DNA from: Bryobacterales bacterium
GTDB taxonomy: Bacteria > Acidobacteriota > Terriglobia > Bryobacterales > UBA6623
Reading direction: 5' to 3'
Length of the DNA: 64,000 bases
Assembly (NCBI GenBank): GCA_022823865.1
Contig: JAJEHF010000026.1
Location: 1-64,000 of the forward strand
How positions within the stretch are numbered: the first letter of the stretch is position 1; each line of letters opens with the position of its first letter. This document shows, one piece after another, positions 18,641-26,723 of this stretch. A model generated the notes under the pieces. It made no database searches and was not told where the DNA came from. It worked only from the letters and a program-made list of their open reading frames with translations. The translations under genes and the position numbers were made by a program.

Positions 18641-20068
18641 CTACGAAGCCAACTGGAATGCGCGAGGCTGGTACAGCCATTCGACGATGTTGCCTTCGTG
18701 CGGCTGGAGCCAGTTCAGCCGGACGGTCGGGATCGGCCCGATGTTGAGCCTGTCAATCGTCGGGCAAGTCACCAGCTTGCGCCGCAAGGACTCGTTGTCG
18801 GTAATCCCGCTGCACACCAGCGTAGGACCAATGCGCCCGAGCATCTCGTCTTCGGGGCATTCCACGACGCTCACGAATGGGAACATGAACTCGCGGTTGG
18901 CCAGCGGGTGTTCGGCAGACTCGCAATGCACCACTGTGGGCAGCAAGTACGAGCAGTGCTCGCGTGTGACAGCCCGGTCGCAATCGCGCAGGGCGGCCGT
19001 GACGTCCGTAGCGCCGCCTTGAGCCAGCTCGCCATCGATCATTCCCGAGACAGCCTCGGCCACCCCTGCGACGGTAAACGCCGCCAGCGACGCTTCAGGG
19101 TCCTGCGGATCCAAGGGGCGCACTTCGCACAAGCGCTCGGCAATCGCCTGCGCGATCTCCTGGCCGTGGCGCGACACCCAGATCGACGAGGCGTTGATGC
19201 AACTGCGCCCGCTGTTAAGGAACACGCTGTCGACCATCATGTCGAGATACTCGCGCCAGTTGTCGACCGCGTCGTCACCGATGAGGATCTTGCTGTATCC
19301 CGGGCCGTGGACCTGCACGCCGGGATTGGCCTTGTACAGATCGATGGTCTGCTGACCGCCGAATACCATCGTGCGCTTGCAGCACTCCACGACGGTCTGG
19401 CCTACGGCGTGGCCGTGGTAGACGGCGACGGCTTCCTTGGGGATGCCCGCTTGGATCATGGCGACTGCCATCCGATAAGGCGCCCATGGCTCTTGAGAAC
19501 CCGTCTTGAGACAGAGCCCGACCTGCAGGGGCACTGCGGGAATCCACAGCGTGTGCACGCCGGGCGAGTTGCTCGGCAGCACCGCGCCCAGCACGTCGGC
19601 GTTGGCGTGATAGCTCAGCATGCGCCCGGCGCTGTCGAAACCGTAGCCTCGGGCAAGGATGTCGAAGTCTAGGCCGCGCGTGAGCGAGTCCATGATCGCT
19701 CCCATCTCGCGGCAGACCCCGACCAGCTTGGCCATATTGGCGCGGCACATAGCCTCGGGCAGGCCGGTCGTAGACGATTGCTGGTGAATGAATTCCGCCG
19801 GAGTCTGGCTGCCGGATCCCAGCGGCAGTTCGGCATTTTCGAAGAGATCGCCGGCGCGCTCGATGCGCTCGACGATCCGAGCCGGGGATTCGGAGCGCAG
19901 GGCGGCCTGTGCCCGCGGGGCGAGCTTGAGGTCGCGCTTGACCATGGCCGGCAAGACCTGGCTGACCTTCGCAACAGGCTCGCCGGTGTCGAAGTGTACG
20001 GTCTCGACGGAGTCTAGGCTCTCGTAGGGCTCTCCCCAGCGCAGTGCGGGCAGGTGGATCATGTCCAT
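18641..20068 (-). CDS. Aldehyde dehydrogenase family protein, atypical general-base region
   Basis: The 475-residue protein has the overall ALDH layout: a cofactor-binding segment with PSNSPGVHTLW, and a nucleophile Cys290 in NSGRSCINASS. NAD(P)-dependent oxidation of an aldehyde, or reduction of an acyl thioester, is the expected chemistry. The usual general-base block E-L-G-G-K is replaced by VHGPGYSKIL, without the glutamate; this is known in CoA-acylating members (EutE/LuxC-like). Substrate is unknown. Neighbours include Gfo/Idh oxidoreductase, alcohol dehydrogenase and TalC, consistent with sugar or sugar-acid catabolism. Start at 20068 gives MDMIHLPALRWG; nothing in-frame upstream argues for another. 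Confidence 0.82.
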   Translation of the reverse strand: MDMIHLPALRWGEPYESLDSVETVHFDTGEPVAKVSQVLPAMVKRDLKLAPRAQAALRSESPARIVERIERAGDLFENAELPLGSGSQTPAEFIHQQSSTTGLPEAMCRANMAKLVGVCREMGAIMDSLTRGLDFDILARGYGFDSAGRMLSYHANADVLGAVLPSNSPGVHTLWIPAVPLQVGLCLKTGSQEPWAPYRMAVAMIQAGIPKEAVAVYHGHAVGQTVVECCKRTMVFGGQQTIDLYKANPGVQVHGPGYSKILIGDDAVDNWREYLDMMVDSVFLNSGRSCINASSIWVSRHGQEIAQAIAERLCEVRPLDPQDPEASLAAFTVAGVAEAVSGMIDGELAQGGATDVTAALRDCDRAVTREHCSYLLPTVVHCESAEHPLANREFMFPFVSVVECPEDEMLGRIGPTLVCSGITDNESLRRKLVTCPTIDRLNIGPIPTVRLNWLQPHEGNIVEWLYQPRAFQLAS

Positions 20069-20149
20069 AGTCTAGCCATCAGCGTGGCACCGGGCTTGGA
20101 TCCCGCCCGAAGCGGCCGACCCGGTTACCGCTCGCGGGCTGCGCGTGGC

Positions 20150-21412
20150 CTACCCGAAGTGATAGGTGCCTTGGGCTTGGTTCCAGTAGACCTTCTTGTT
20201 CTTCCGCAGGGACATGGTGGCGAGGTGTCCCGTCACAGCGGCCTCGTGACCGAGCTGGGCCGGGCAGTTCAATTCGGCGCCGTGCGCGATCGCGTCGATG
20301 AAGTTCTTGATGTGGTCGTTGGTGGCGTTGGTCTCGTTGAAGTCCTTGCGGGCGTCGAAGTGCATCTCCGGGCGGGAGGTGACCGCTTCCGGCAGGCCCC
20401 GAGCCTGCTCGGGGTACACGTTGAGATAGCGCAGGTTCATGACCTCCAGCGTGCCCTCGCTGCCGCAGAGTTGCTCGCCGTAGCCGTAGTGGGAGTTGCT
20501 GAACGCAGCCGTGTAGCTGATGTGGAAGTGGTCGTCGTACTCAAACCCGGCCGTGACGGTGTCAGGCACCTCGCGGTCGTCCTGGGTCCAATAGTGGATG
20601 CCGCCGTTGCACATCACCGAGTCGCAGTAGTGCCGTCCGGTCATCATGTGGATGGCGTCGGTCTGATGTACCAGCAGATCCGTCGAGATGCCGCCCGAGT
20701 AGTCCCAATACAGCCGCCATTGGAAGTAGCGTTGCTTGTTGAAAGCCGTGGCGCGCGCCGGGCCCAGAAACTTCGCATAGTCGGTGTTGGTCGGTTCGGC
20801 GTCGGCCGGGATGTCGTAACGCCAAGCGGGACGCGTCAGCGGGCTGTTGCGGTACCAGAACGCGCGGGCGTAGACCGTCTTGCCCAGCACGCCGCTCTCG
20901 TAGATCTCGCGGGCCTTGGCGTAGAGCCTCGAACTGCGCCGCTGGGTGCCGACCTGGAAGAGCCTGTCGCTGGCTTCGACAGCCTTGAGGATCTCGAAGC
21001 CTTCCTCGATGGTGTGAGAAAGAGGCTTCTCGCAGTAGACATGCTTGCCGGCCTCGAGCGCGGCGATGGCCATGTCGCGGTGCAGGTGCTCCGGGGTCAT
21101 GATGAAGACCGCGTCGATGTCCGGGTCAGCCAGCATCTTGTAGTAGTCGTTGTAGGTGTCTGGCGCGATGCCCTGGTCGCTGATGACGTCATCCTTGGTC
21201 TTGGCGAGCCGCGGCGAGTAGGTGTCGCAGATCGCCTTGACGATCGCGTCGTCCTTGGACACTTTCATCTGCGTGCGGATGTGCTTGCCGCCGCGATTGC
21301 CGAGGCCCACCCAGGCCGTCCGCACTTTGCTGCCGGCGGATTGCGCGCTGAGGATGCCGGGCGCGGCCGCGACAGACGCCGCGAAGAGTCGACGAGAAAT
21401 CGGGGTAGTCAT
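20150..21412 (-). CDS. Gfo/Idh/MocA family oxidoreductase, predicted exported
   Basis: The protein (~420 residues) begins with a twin-arginine-like signal (SRRLFAASVAAAPGILSAQSAGS) and continues with a Rossmann NAD(P)-binding fold (TAWVGLGNRGG). The EKP motif (VYCEKPLSHT) that bears the catalytic lysine is present. Family members oxidise or epimerise sugars and sugar derivatives; exported members are often found with glycan-degrading genes. I choose the ATG 21412, which has GGAG 8 bases upstream, rather than the longer 21442 start. It is similar in organisation to the gene at 24204-25490. The substrate is not readable. Confidence 0.88.
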   Translation of the reverse strand: MTTPISRRLFAASVAAAPGILSAQSAGSKVRTAWVGLGNRGGKHIRTQMKVSKDDAIVKAICDTYSPRLAKTKDDVISDQGIAPDTYNDYYKMLADPDIDAVFIMTPEHLHRDMAIAALEAGKHVYCEKPLSHTIEEGFEILKAVEASDRLFQVGTQRRSSRLYAKAREIYESGVLGKTVYARAFWYRNSPLTRPAWRYDIPADAEPTNTDYAKFLGPARATAFNKQRYFQWRLYWDYSGGISTDLLVHQTDAIHMMTGRHYCDSVMCNGGIHYWTQDDREVPDTVTAGFEYDDHFHISYTAAFSNSHYGYGEQLCGSEGTLEVMNLRYLNVYPEQARGLPEAVTSRPEMHFDARKDFNETNATNDHIKNFIDAIAHGAELNCPAQLGHEAAVTGHLATMSLRKNKKVYWNQAQGTYHFG

Positions 21413-21503
21413 GATTGACTCCAGTTTATGCGATCGCCGCACCGCTGTTGGATTCGCGCGCGCGAGCGCTGCAAGGTAGGGAAGCGGGCGGGGCGGCTGG
21501 CCG

Positions 21504-22532
21504 CTACCACTCGATCAAGGGCTTGATCACGCCCTCGCGGTACTCCGCCATCGTCTCGAAAGCCTCTTGCCCGCGTTCCAGAGGAAAGCGGTGGCTGATA
21601 ATGTCCTCCGAACGGATCAGGCCGCGCTTGAGCAAGTCCAGGGCATCGTGGTCGTTGCCGTTGGAGCGCTTCTGAACATGGATCGTGGCTTCCCGGTCTA
21701 GGGCGGTCCAGAGGTTGAGCGGCACGGCCGGCTCGGAGGGGATGCCGACCACCACCATTCGCCCGCCCGGCCGCAAGCAGGAGATGGCGTTGTTGATGGA
21801 CTCGCGCTTGCCGGCGGCATCGATGACGACGTGGGCCCCGCAACCGGTCAGGTCCATGACCGCATCAATCGGCGAGTCTTGGTCGACATTCACCGCCACG
21901 TCCGCGCCTAGCTTCCGAGCACGCTGCAAGCGGTGCTCGATTCTGTCGGCGGCGACGATCACCGACGCCCCGGCCAGTTTGGCCAGCGCCACGGCGATAA
22001 GGCCGATCGGCCCAGTGCCCAGCACTGCGACCGCTTCTCCCATGCGCAGTTGGGCAAGTTCGTAGGAGTGCAGCAGCACGGCGAGGGGCTCGACGAAAGC
22101 CGCGTCCCCGAGTGTCATGCCGTCGGGCATTGGCATCAGGTTGCGTCGGGGCAGCACAGCGTACTCGCGCAGGGCACCGGCTATCTCGCGTCCGAAGAAC
22201 TCATGGGTCAGCGCCAGGTTCTGGCGGCCCGAGCGGGTGAATTCACACTCTGCCCGCACGATGAACGGTTCGACCGCAACCATCGCGCCGGGCGAGAGAT
22301 CGGTCACGCCCGGCCCGACTGCGGCGACTTCGCCGCTCGGCTCGTGCCCCAGCACACACGGGTAATCCGCGTCCGTGCCGGCAATGCCGCCCTCGCTGAA
22401 AGCATGCATGTCGCTGCCGCAAACACCGCTGGCCCGCAGGCGCACCAAGACCTCGTCCGGTCCCGGATCGGGCGGGTCGGGCAGGACGCCCATCTCGAGC
22501 CTTTGCGGGGCAACCAGCTGCAGCGCGTTCAT
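21504..22532 (-). CDS. Zinc-binding alcohol dehydrogenase (MDR superfamily, threonine/sorbitol dehydrogenase-like)
   Basis: From the ATG at 22532 the product has 342 residues, as usual for medium-chain dehydrogenases. Catalytic zinc ligands Cys38 (GVCGSD), His63 and Glu64 (GHEPSG) are visible, followed by a Rossmann domain (VLGTGPIGLIAVALAK). It probably oxidises a sugar alcohol, sugar or L-threonine with NAD. The structural-zinc loop, normally with four cysteines, shows only one here (RAECEFTRSGRQNLA), so this site is probably not metallated. It sits in the minus-strand catabolic run between the Gfo/Idh gene and the DUF368 gene. Confidence 0.9.
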   Translation of the reverse strand: MNALQLVAPQRLEMGVLPDPPDPGPDEVLVRLRASGVCGSDMHAFSEGGIAGTDADYPCVLGHEPSGEVAAVGPGVTDLSPGAMVAVEPFIVRAECEFTRSGRQNLALTHEFFGREIAGALREYAVLPRRNLMPMPDGMTLGDAAFVEPLAVLLHSYELAQLRMGEAVAVLGTGPIGLIAVALAKLAGASVIVAADRIEHRLQRARKLGADVAVNVDQDSPIDAVMDLTGCGAHVVIDAAGKRESINNAISCLRPGGRMVVVGIPSEPAVPLNLWTALDREATIHVQKRSNGNDHDALDLLKRGLIRSEDIISHRFPLERGQEAFETMAEYREGVIKPLIEW

Positions 22533-22605
22533 CGGTCGGGGGAAGGGCCGCGCGAGCAGCGAGGCCGCGCAGATCCAGAATCCATCATAGTCAACACTGT
22601 TCCGC

Positions 22606-23511
22606 TCAGCTCTCCGCTCCGCTCCGGCGACCGATCGCATATGTCACGCCGCAGCCGAGCACGGCCAGGGCTGCGGCGCCCAGTGCTTGCACGGGCGTCG
22701 CTGAGCCGAACGCGGTGGCGTCGGTCTGGAAGGGCCAGAGGCCCAAGACCGCGCCGCTGAGCAGGCCGAGCAAGAATCCGAGCATCAACGCTCGCTGGCG
22801 GTCGAGCAACAGGCGCAGCAGGCTGCTCATGCCGACGAGTGCCGCCAACGTGCCGGCAGCAAACGGTGCCAACACCTTGACCGGGGCGGCAAGCACCTGC
22901 CAGTGCAGGTCCGAGCCTGCTGAGAGCGCGAGCTTGAGTCCGTGAACGGCATCAAGTACGGGCACGTACTGCCCGCTCAGCAACAGCAGGTAGCTTCCCG
23001 AGAGGCCGGGCAGGAGCATCGCGGCGAACGCGGCCAGTCCGGCCAAGAACAGTGCTGCGGGCGACGAACCTGCGCCGGACGCCGAGCCGGCCGGAAGCAG
23101 TAGCGTGGCGGACATGGCCGCCAGACCCGCGGCGGCACCGATCCAGGTCTTGGCACCGGGTCGGCCGATCAGCTTCCACAGGACCGGCACACCGCCCAGC
23201 GTCGCTCCTAGGAAGACGCTGTAGGTCATCCAGCGGTGCATCAGCACGAGGTCGCGCATCGTTCCCGCGACGAGCAGGACCATCGCGGCGGCGGCGGCCG
23301 CGACTGCGGCGACCAAGGCGACCGCGCCGCGGTCCGGACGCAGCGTGGCGAGCTTGGCGATGGCATCGATGGACTGGGGGTAGATGCCGGTTGCCAAGAG
23401 CATCGTCCCGCCGGATACGCCGGGGACCAAGTTCGCCAATCCCATGAGCGCTCCGCCGGCGAGCGCCCGGAGAAGCGGTACTGTGGCCGGCTGCAGTGGG
23501 CGTTCTGGCAT
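22606..23511 (-). CDS. DUF368 membrane protein, candidate undecaprenyl-phosphate translocase (PopT-type)
   Basis: The ~300-residue protein is mostly hydrophobic with about 8-10 helices and begins with the family hallmark GLANLVPGVSGGTMLLATGIY. A second half-repeat (AAMLLPGLSGSYLLLLSGQY) echoes the first, consistent with an inverted or tandem repeat fold. DUF368 members (PopT) have been reported, alongside DedA proteins, as translocases recycling undecaprenyl phosphate. I place the start at the ATG 23511; a GTG at 23520 is an alternative. It lies between the alcohol dehydrogenase and a DMT-like gene, all in one direction. Confidence 0.88.
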   Translation of the reverse strand: MPERPLQPATVPLLRALAGGALMGLANLVPGVSGGTMLLATGIYPQSIDAIAKLATLRPDRGAVALVAAVAAAAAAMVLLVAGTMRDLVLMHRWMTYSVFLGATLGGVPVLWKLIGRPGAKTWIGAAAGLAAMSATLLLPAGSASGAGSSPAALFLAGLAAFAAMLLPGLSGSYLLLLSGQYVPVLDAVHGLKLALSAGSDLHWQVLAAPVKVLAPFAAGTLAALVGMSSLLRLLLDRQRALMLGFLLGLLSGAVLGLWPFQTDATAFGSATPVQALGAAALAVLGCGVTYAIGRRSGAES

Positions 23512-23573
23512 GGTGGACACCGGGCTGCGAAGGCGGGGAACGGTTCAGCCGCTGTCTCGGCCGACTAGGCCGG

Positions 23574-24137
23574 CTAGCGGATCGATCCAGCGCCCGCCGA
23601 GGCTGCTGGCGCCGTGACGGCGGACGCCTGGGCAGCGGGCGGCTTGGGAGGGGCCGGGTTCGGCTTGTAGAGCGAGACCAAGCATCCTCCCAGGGCCGCG
23701 CAGGCGATTCCGGCGAAGAACTGCCATCGGATTCCGCCCACGCCGCCGGCTGGCGGGTGGAGCGCCATCGAGACCAGGGCGTTCACGATCGGAGCGCCCG
23801 CGAAAATGATCGACATCACCACGGCTGGCGTGCCCTTGGCGCCGAACGCCAGCAACACTCCGAACGCCCCGACGGCGCCCACCGTGCCAGCGATCAGGGA
23901 CATTGTCATCCCACGCGCGGGATAGTGCCAGTCCGCCCCCGAAGCGGCCAGGATCGCGAGCGGCGCCAGCACGGCGACCAAGAAGTAGGCGATGCCGACG
24001 AACAGGAACGCCTTGTAGCGACCGTGCACCGGATCGGCCATCCCGAGCTGGCCGCTATGCAGGAAGACGCCGTACAGGCCCCAGCACGAAACGGTCATCA
24101 AGGCGAAGATCAGCCAGCCGTAGCCCGCTTGGTTCAT
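23574..24137 (-). CDS. Small multi-pass membrane protein, DMT-transporter-like
   Basis: The 187-residue protein has about five transmembrane helices (for example FALMTVSCWGLYGVFL and FLFVGIAYFLVAVLAPLAIL) and a Pro/Ala-rich C-terminal tail after residue 160. The length and glycine-rich helices resemble half of an EamA/DMT transporter, but I cannot assign a substrate. The start is well supported by AAGGAG 9 bases upstream of the ATG at 24137. It is 66 bases from the upstream Gfo/Idh gene and 62 from DUF368, suggesting one operon. Confidence 0.78.
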   Translation of the reverse strand: MNQAGYGWLIFALMTVSCWGLYGVFLHSGQLGMADPVHGRYKAFLFVGIAYFLVAVLAPLAILAASGADWHYPARGMTMSLIAGTVGAVGAFGVLLAFGAKGTPAVVMSIIFAGAPIVNALVSMALHPPAGGVGGIRWQFFAGIACAALGGCLVSLYKPNPAPPKPPAAQASAVTAPAASAGAGSIR

Positions 24138-24203
24138 GGTAATAACTCCTTTGTGTTGTGTGATTCCCAGAAACTGCTTGAAGTTTTCCGGAAAATATGC
24201 AGA

Positions 24204-25490
24204 TCAAGCCGAAGCGCGGTGCCGCACAAAATCCCAGTGCATCATCGCTCCGGTCTCCGCCGAAGTATTGATGAGGTGGGCGCAGGAAGCGGCGTGATGC
24301 CCGTCCCAAGCATCCTCGATGTTGCCGCCCCGGTTGCGAACCGCGTGGAAGAAGTCTGCGAGGTGCGCCACGGTAGCATCCGGCCCCGTGTCTTGGTAGA
24401 CCTCTTCGGTCGCCCGCGGACGACGCAGCTCGGCACGCCCTTGCGGGGTCGCGTAGTATGCCTCTTCCAGCCGCTTCGGCCATGCGCCGACGATCCAGCC
24501 ATTGTTGTCGTAGGCCGGATCAGGGTATAGCGTCAAGGTGCGACCGGCCAGTTGCGCGGCACCCTCCGTGCCGAGGATCTGGAACAGGTAGCCGCCGTCC
24601 GCCCGGCTGTTGAAGGTCGAGCTGAGGTTGACGGTGAAACCTTCCTTGTAGCGCAGCAGGGCGTTGAGGGTGTCAGGCACGTTGCGGCTCTTCGTCCAGC
24701 GGTACAGGTCGCCCATGGCGACCACGTCGGCCGGCATCACCGCCCCGGTGACGAAGTGGATCGTCGTGCAGAGATGCACGAACAGGTCCGTTGCGATTCC
24801 TCCGGAATACTCCTTGTAGCAGCGCCAGCGGAAGAATCTCTCGAGGTCGAAGTCGCGTTTCGGCGCCGGGCCCAGAAACGCTTCCCAATCAACCGTTTCC
24901 GCCGAAGCATCTGAAGGAATTGGGTAGATCCAAGCCCCGCCGGGGCTGTTGCGGTTGTAGGCCGCGCGAATCATCGTGACCTGGCCGAGCTTGCCTTGCC
25001 GGACCCACTCGCGCAGCGTTTTCGTGCTGTCGCTGCTGATGCCCTGGCTGCCCACCTGAAGGACCTTGCCCGCTCGTTCAGCCGCGGCCGCGATTTCCAG
25101 GCCCTCGTCAACGGCAAACGTGAGCGGTTTCTCGCAATAGACATCTTTGCCCGCCTGCAAGGCTTCGATCACCATCTGCCGGTGCCAGTGATCCGGCGTT
25201 CCAATGGTTACAGCGTCGATCGATGGATCATCCAGTATGTCTTTGTAGCTGGAGTATTTCTGAGCTCGTCCATCGGTCCGCTCGATCGCTCTCTCCACGC
25301 GTCCGGTGTAGGCGTCGCAGACACCGACGATCTCGGTGCCGTCCACTCGCTTGATCGCCTCCAGCAGTTCGTGCGAACGCGAGCCGACTGCGATCATGCC
25401 GACGCTGATCCGGTCGCTAGGCGCGATGGTCTGCGCCTGGGCGAGCACGCCGGCCCCCGTGCCGAGGAAGATCCTACGAGTTAGCGCCAC
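24204..25490 (-). CDS. Gfo/Idh/MocA family oxidoreductase (second copy), predicted exported
   Basis: The 428-residue protein starts with a short Tat-like signal (TRRIFLGTGAGVLAQAQ), then a Rossmann fold (VGMIAVGSRSHELLEAI) and the catalytic EKP segment (VYCEKPLTFAVDEG). It resembles the gene at 20150-21412 in layout, including conserved DYSGG/EYSGG-like and FVHLCTTIHF segments, so both probably act on related sugar substrates. The start GTG at 25490 has GGAGG 9 bases upstream. It is the first gene of the minus-strand run and faces the ABC operon across a 402-base divergent region. Confidence 0.87.
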   Translation of the reverse strand: MALTRRIFLGTGAGVLAQAQTIAPSDRISVGMIAVGSRSHELLEAIKRVDGTEIVGVCDAYTGRVERAIERTDGRAQKYSSYKDILDDPSIDAVTIGTPDHWHRQMVIEALQAGKDVYCEKPLTFAVDEGLEIAAAAERAGKVLQVGSQGISSDSTKTLREWVRQGKLGQVTMIRAAYNRNSPGGAWIYPIPSDASAETVDWEAFLGPAPKRDFDLERFFRWRCYKEYSGGIATDLFVHLCTTIHFVTGAVMPADVVAMGDLYRWTKSRNVPDTLNALLRYKEGFTVNLSSTFNSRADGGYLFQILGTEGAAQLAGRTLTLYPDPAYDNNGWIVGAWPKRLEEAYYATPQGRAELRRPRATEEVYQDTGPDATVAHLADFFHAVRNRGGNIEDAWDGHHAASCAHLINTSAETGAMMHWDFVRHRASA

Positions 25491-25892
25491 CTCTCACCTC
25501 CAGCTGTCCGAGCTTCCGCGGAGAATTGCTGCAGCGACGCTGCCGTCGCGCAGGGCAGTGCTGCTTCCGAGCAGAGGCTACTGTCACGGGCAACGAGCGA
25601 GGATGCCACTCAGCGGTCACATCAGTATACATTTAGGGCACCTCGGGGCCGTGCCGGTCCGCGCCGCGCAACGCTGGGGCGGGGGTTTCGCCGGCATTTG
25701 CAGGATCGGCGTCACGAAACGACCGGGCCGTGCGTCTAGTTGACGGGGCGGCTCTTCGAGCGGCTTGAATTGCCTTTGCACGATTCGTTATGTTGGGGGA
25801 GTTCCCCCGGCTGCCGGTCCGCTCGGATGCGCGCCCGATCAGGCACTGGGTCCGCGCTAGCTGCGCTCTTGATAGCAATCGAATAACTGACC
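25491..25892. other. Divergent intergenic region between catabolic run and ABC operon
   Basis: This 402-base gap separates genes reading outward in both directions, so promoters for both are expected. No coding sequence is convincing; open frames inside are arginine-rich artefacts. A weak sigma70-like pair is noted separately. Confidence 0.6.
25765..25794 (+). promoter_or_regulatory. Weak candidate sigma70-type promoter for the ABC operon
   Basis: TTGAAT (25765-25770) and TATGTT (25789-25794) are separated by 18 bases, each matching 4 of 6 consensus positions, about 100 bases upstream of the ATPase gene. Position is right but similarity is weak. Confidence 0.25.
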
Positions 25893-26723
25893 ATGACCGC
25901 CAGAGAGGACTCTCCTGCGATCCAGGCCGTTCAACTCAGCAAGTTCTATGGGAACTTCGCTGCGATCCAAGACGTGTCGTTCGAAGTGCCGCGCGGCCAG
26001 GTCGCGGCGTTCTTGGGCCCCAATGGTGCCGGCAAGTCCACGACGCTCAAGATTCTGACCGGATTCTTGCAAGCGACCAAGGGCAGCGCTCGGATCGCAG
26101 GCCTGGACATCGCGACGCACCGCATCGAAGCGGCTTCCAAGATCGGCTACCTGCCGGAAAACGGGCCGCTGTATCCGCAAATGACGCCGCTGGAGTTGTT
26201 GCGCTTCTTTGGGGAGGCCCGCGGCCTTGCCCCGGAGCACTTGGCGTCACGGGTAGACGCGGTGGTTGAGCAGTGCAACCTCCAAGCCGTGCTCGAGAAG
26301 GCGGTTCACAAGCTCTCGAAGGGCTACCGGCAGCGCGTCGGCATGGCCCAGGCGCTGCTGCACGAGCCCGACATCTTGATCATGGACGAGCCCACCGCCG
26401 GGCTCGACCCCAATCAGATCCGCGAGGTGCGCAGCCTGATCCGCGAGCTCAGCGAATCCAAGACCGTGCTCATTTCGACTCACATCCTGCAGGAGGTCGA
26501 AGCGGTGGCCGACCACGTCGTGATCATCCACGAGGGCCGCATCGTCTTTGACGGCACTCCCGGCGAGATGGCCGACGGCAGCGGCTTGGAGGCGGCATTC
26601 CAGCGCCTGACCCAAGGCGCATCGGCGCAGCCCGCAGAATCCGAAACCGCCAGCGAAGGAGATGCACAGCCGTCTGGGGACGAGGCGGACGCTGAAGCCG
26701 ACGCCCGAGGGGGTGTGCAGTGA
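25893..26723 (+). CDS. ABC transporter ATP-binding protein (GldA-like)
   Basis: The 276-residue ATPase has Walker A GPNGAGKST (residues 42-50), the signature LSKGYRQRV, Walker B ILIMDEPTAGLDP and an H-loop STHILQE. It resembles the GldA/ABC-2 type ATPases that energise the GldFG membrane proteins. An acidic tail after ~245 (SEGDAQPSGDEADAEADARG) is unusual and poorly conserved-looking. Its TGA overlaps the GTG of the next gene, so ATPase and permease are translationally coupled. In Bacteroidetes this system is required for gliding, but homologs are widespread in non-gliding bacteria; substrate unknown. Confidence 0.92.
   Translation: MTAREDSPAIQAVQLSKFYGNFAAIQDVSFEVPRGQVAAFLGPNGAGKSTTLKILTGFLQATKGSARIAGLDIATHRIEAASKIGYLPENGPLYPQMTPLELLRFFGEARGLAPEHLASRVDAVVEQCNLQAVLEKAVHKLSKGYRQRVGMAQALLHEPDILIMDEPTAGLDPNQIREVRSLIRELSESKTVLISTHILQEVEAVADHVVIIHEGRIVFDGTPGEMADGSGLEAAFQRLTQGASAQPAESETASEGDAQPSGDEADAEADARGGVQ

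Noticed and set aside
18218..19672. 484-codon plus-strand open frame
   Set aside because: It overlaps the acyltransferase and aldehyde dehydrogenase genes in antisense and has no features.
20054..21418. 454-codon plus-strand open frame
   Set aside because: It mirrors the Gfo/Idh gene on the other strand.
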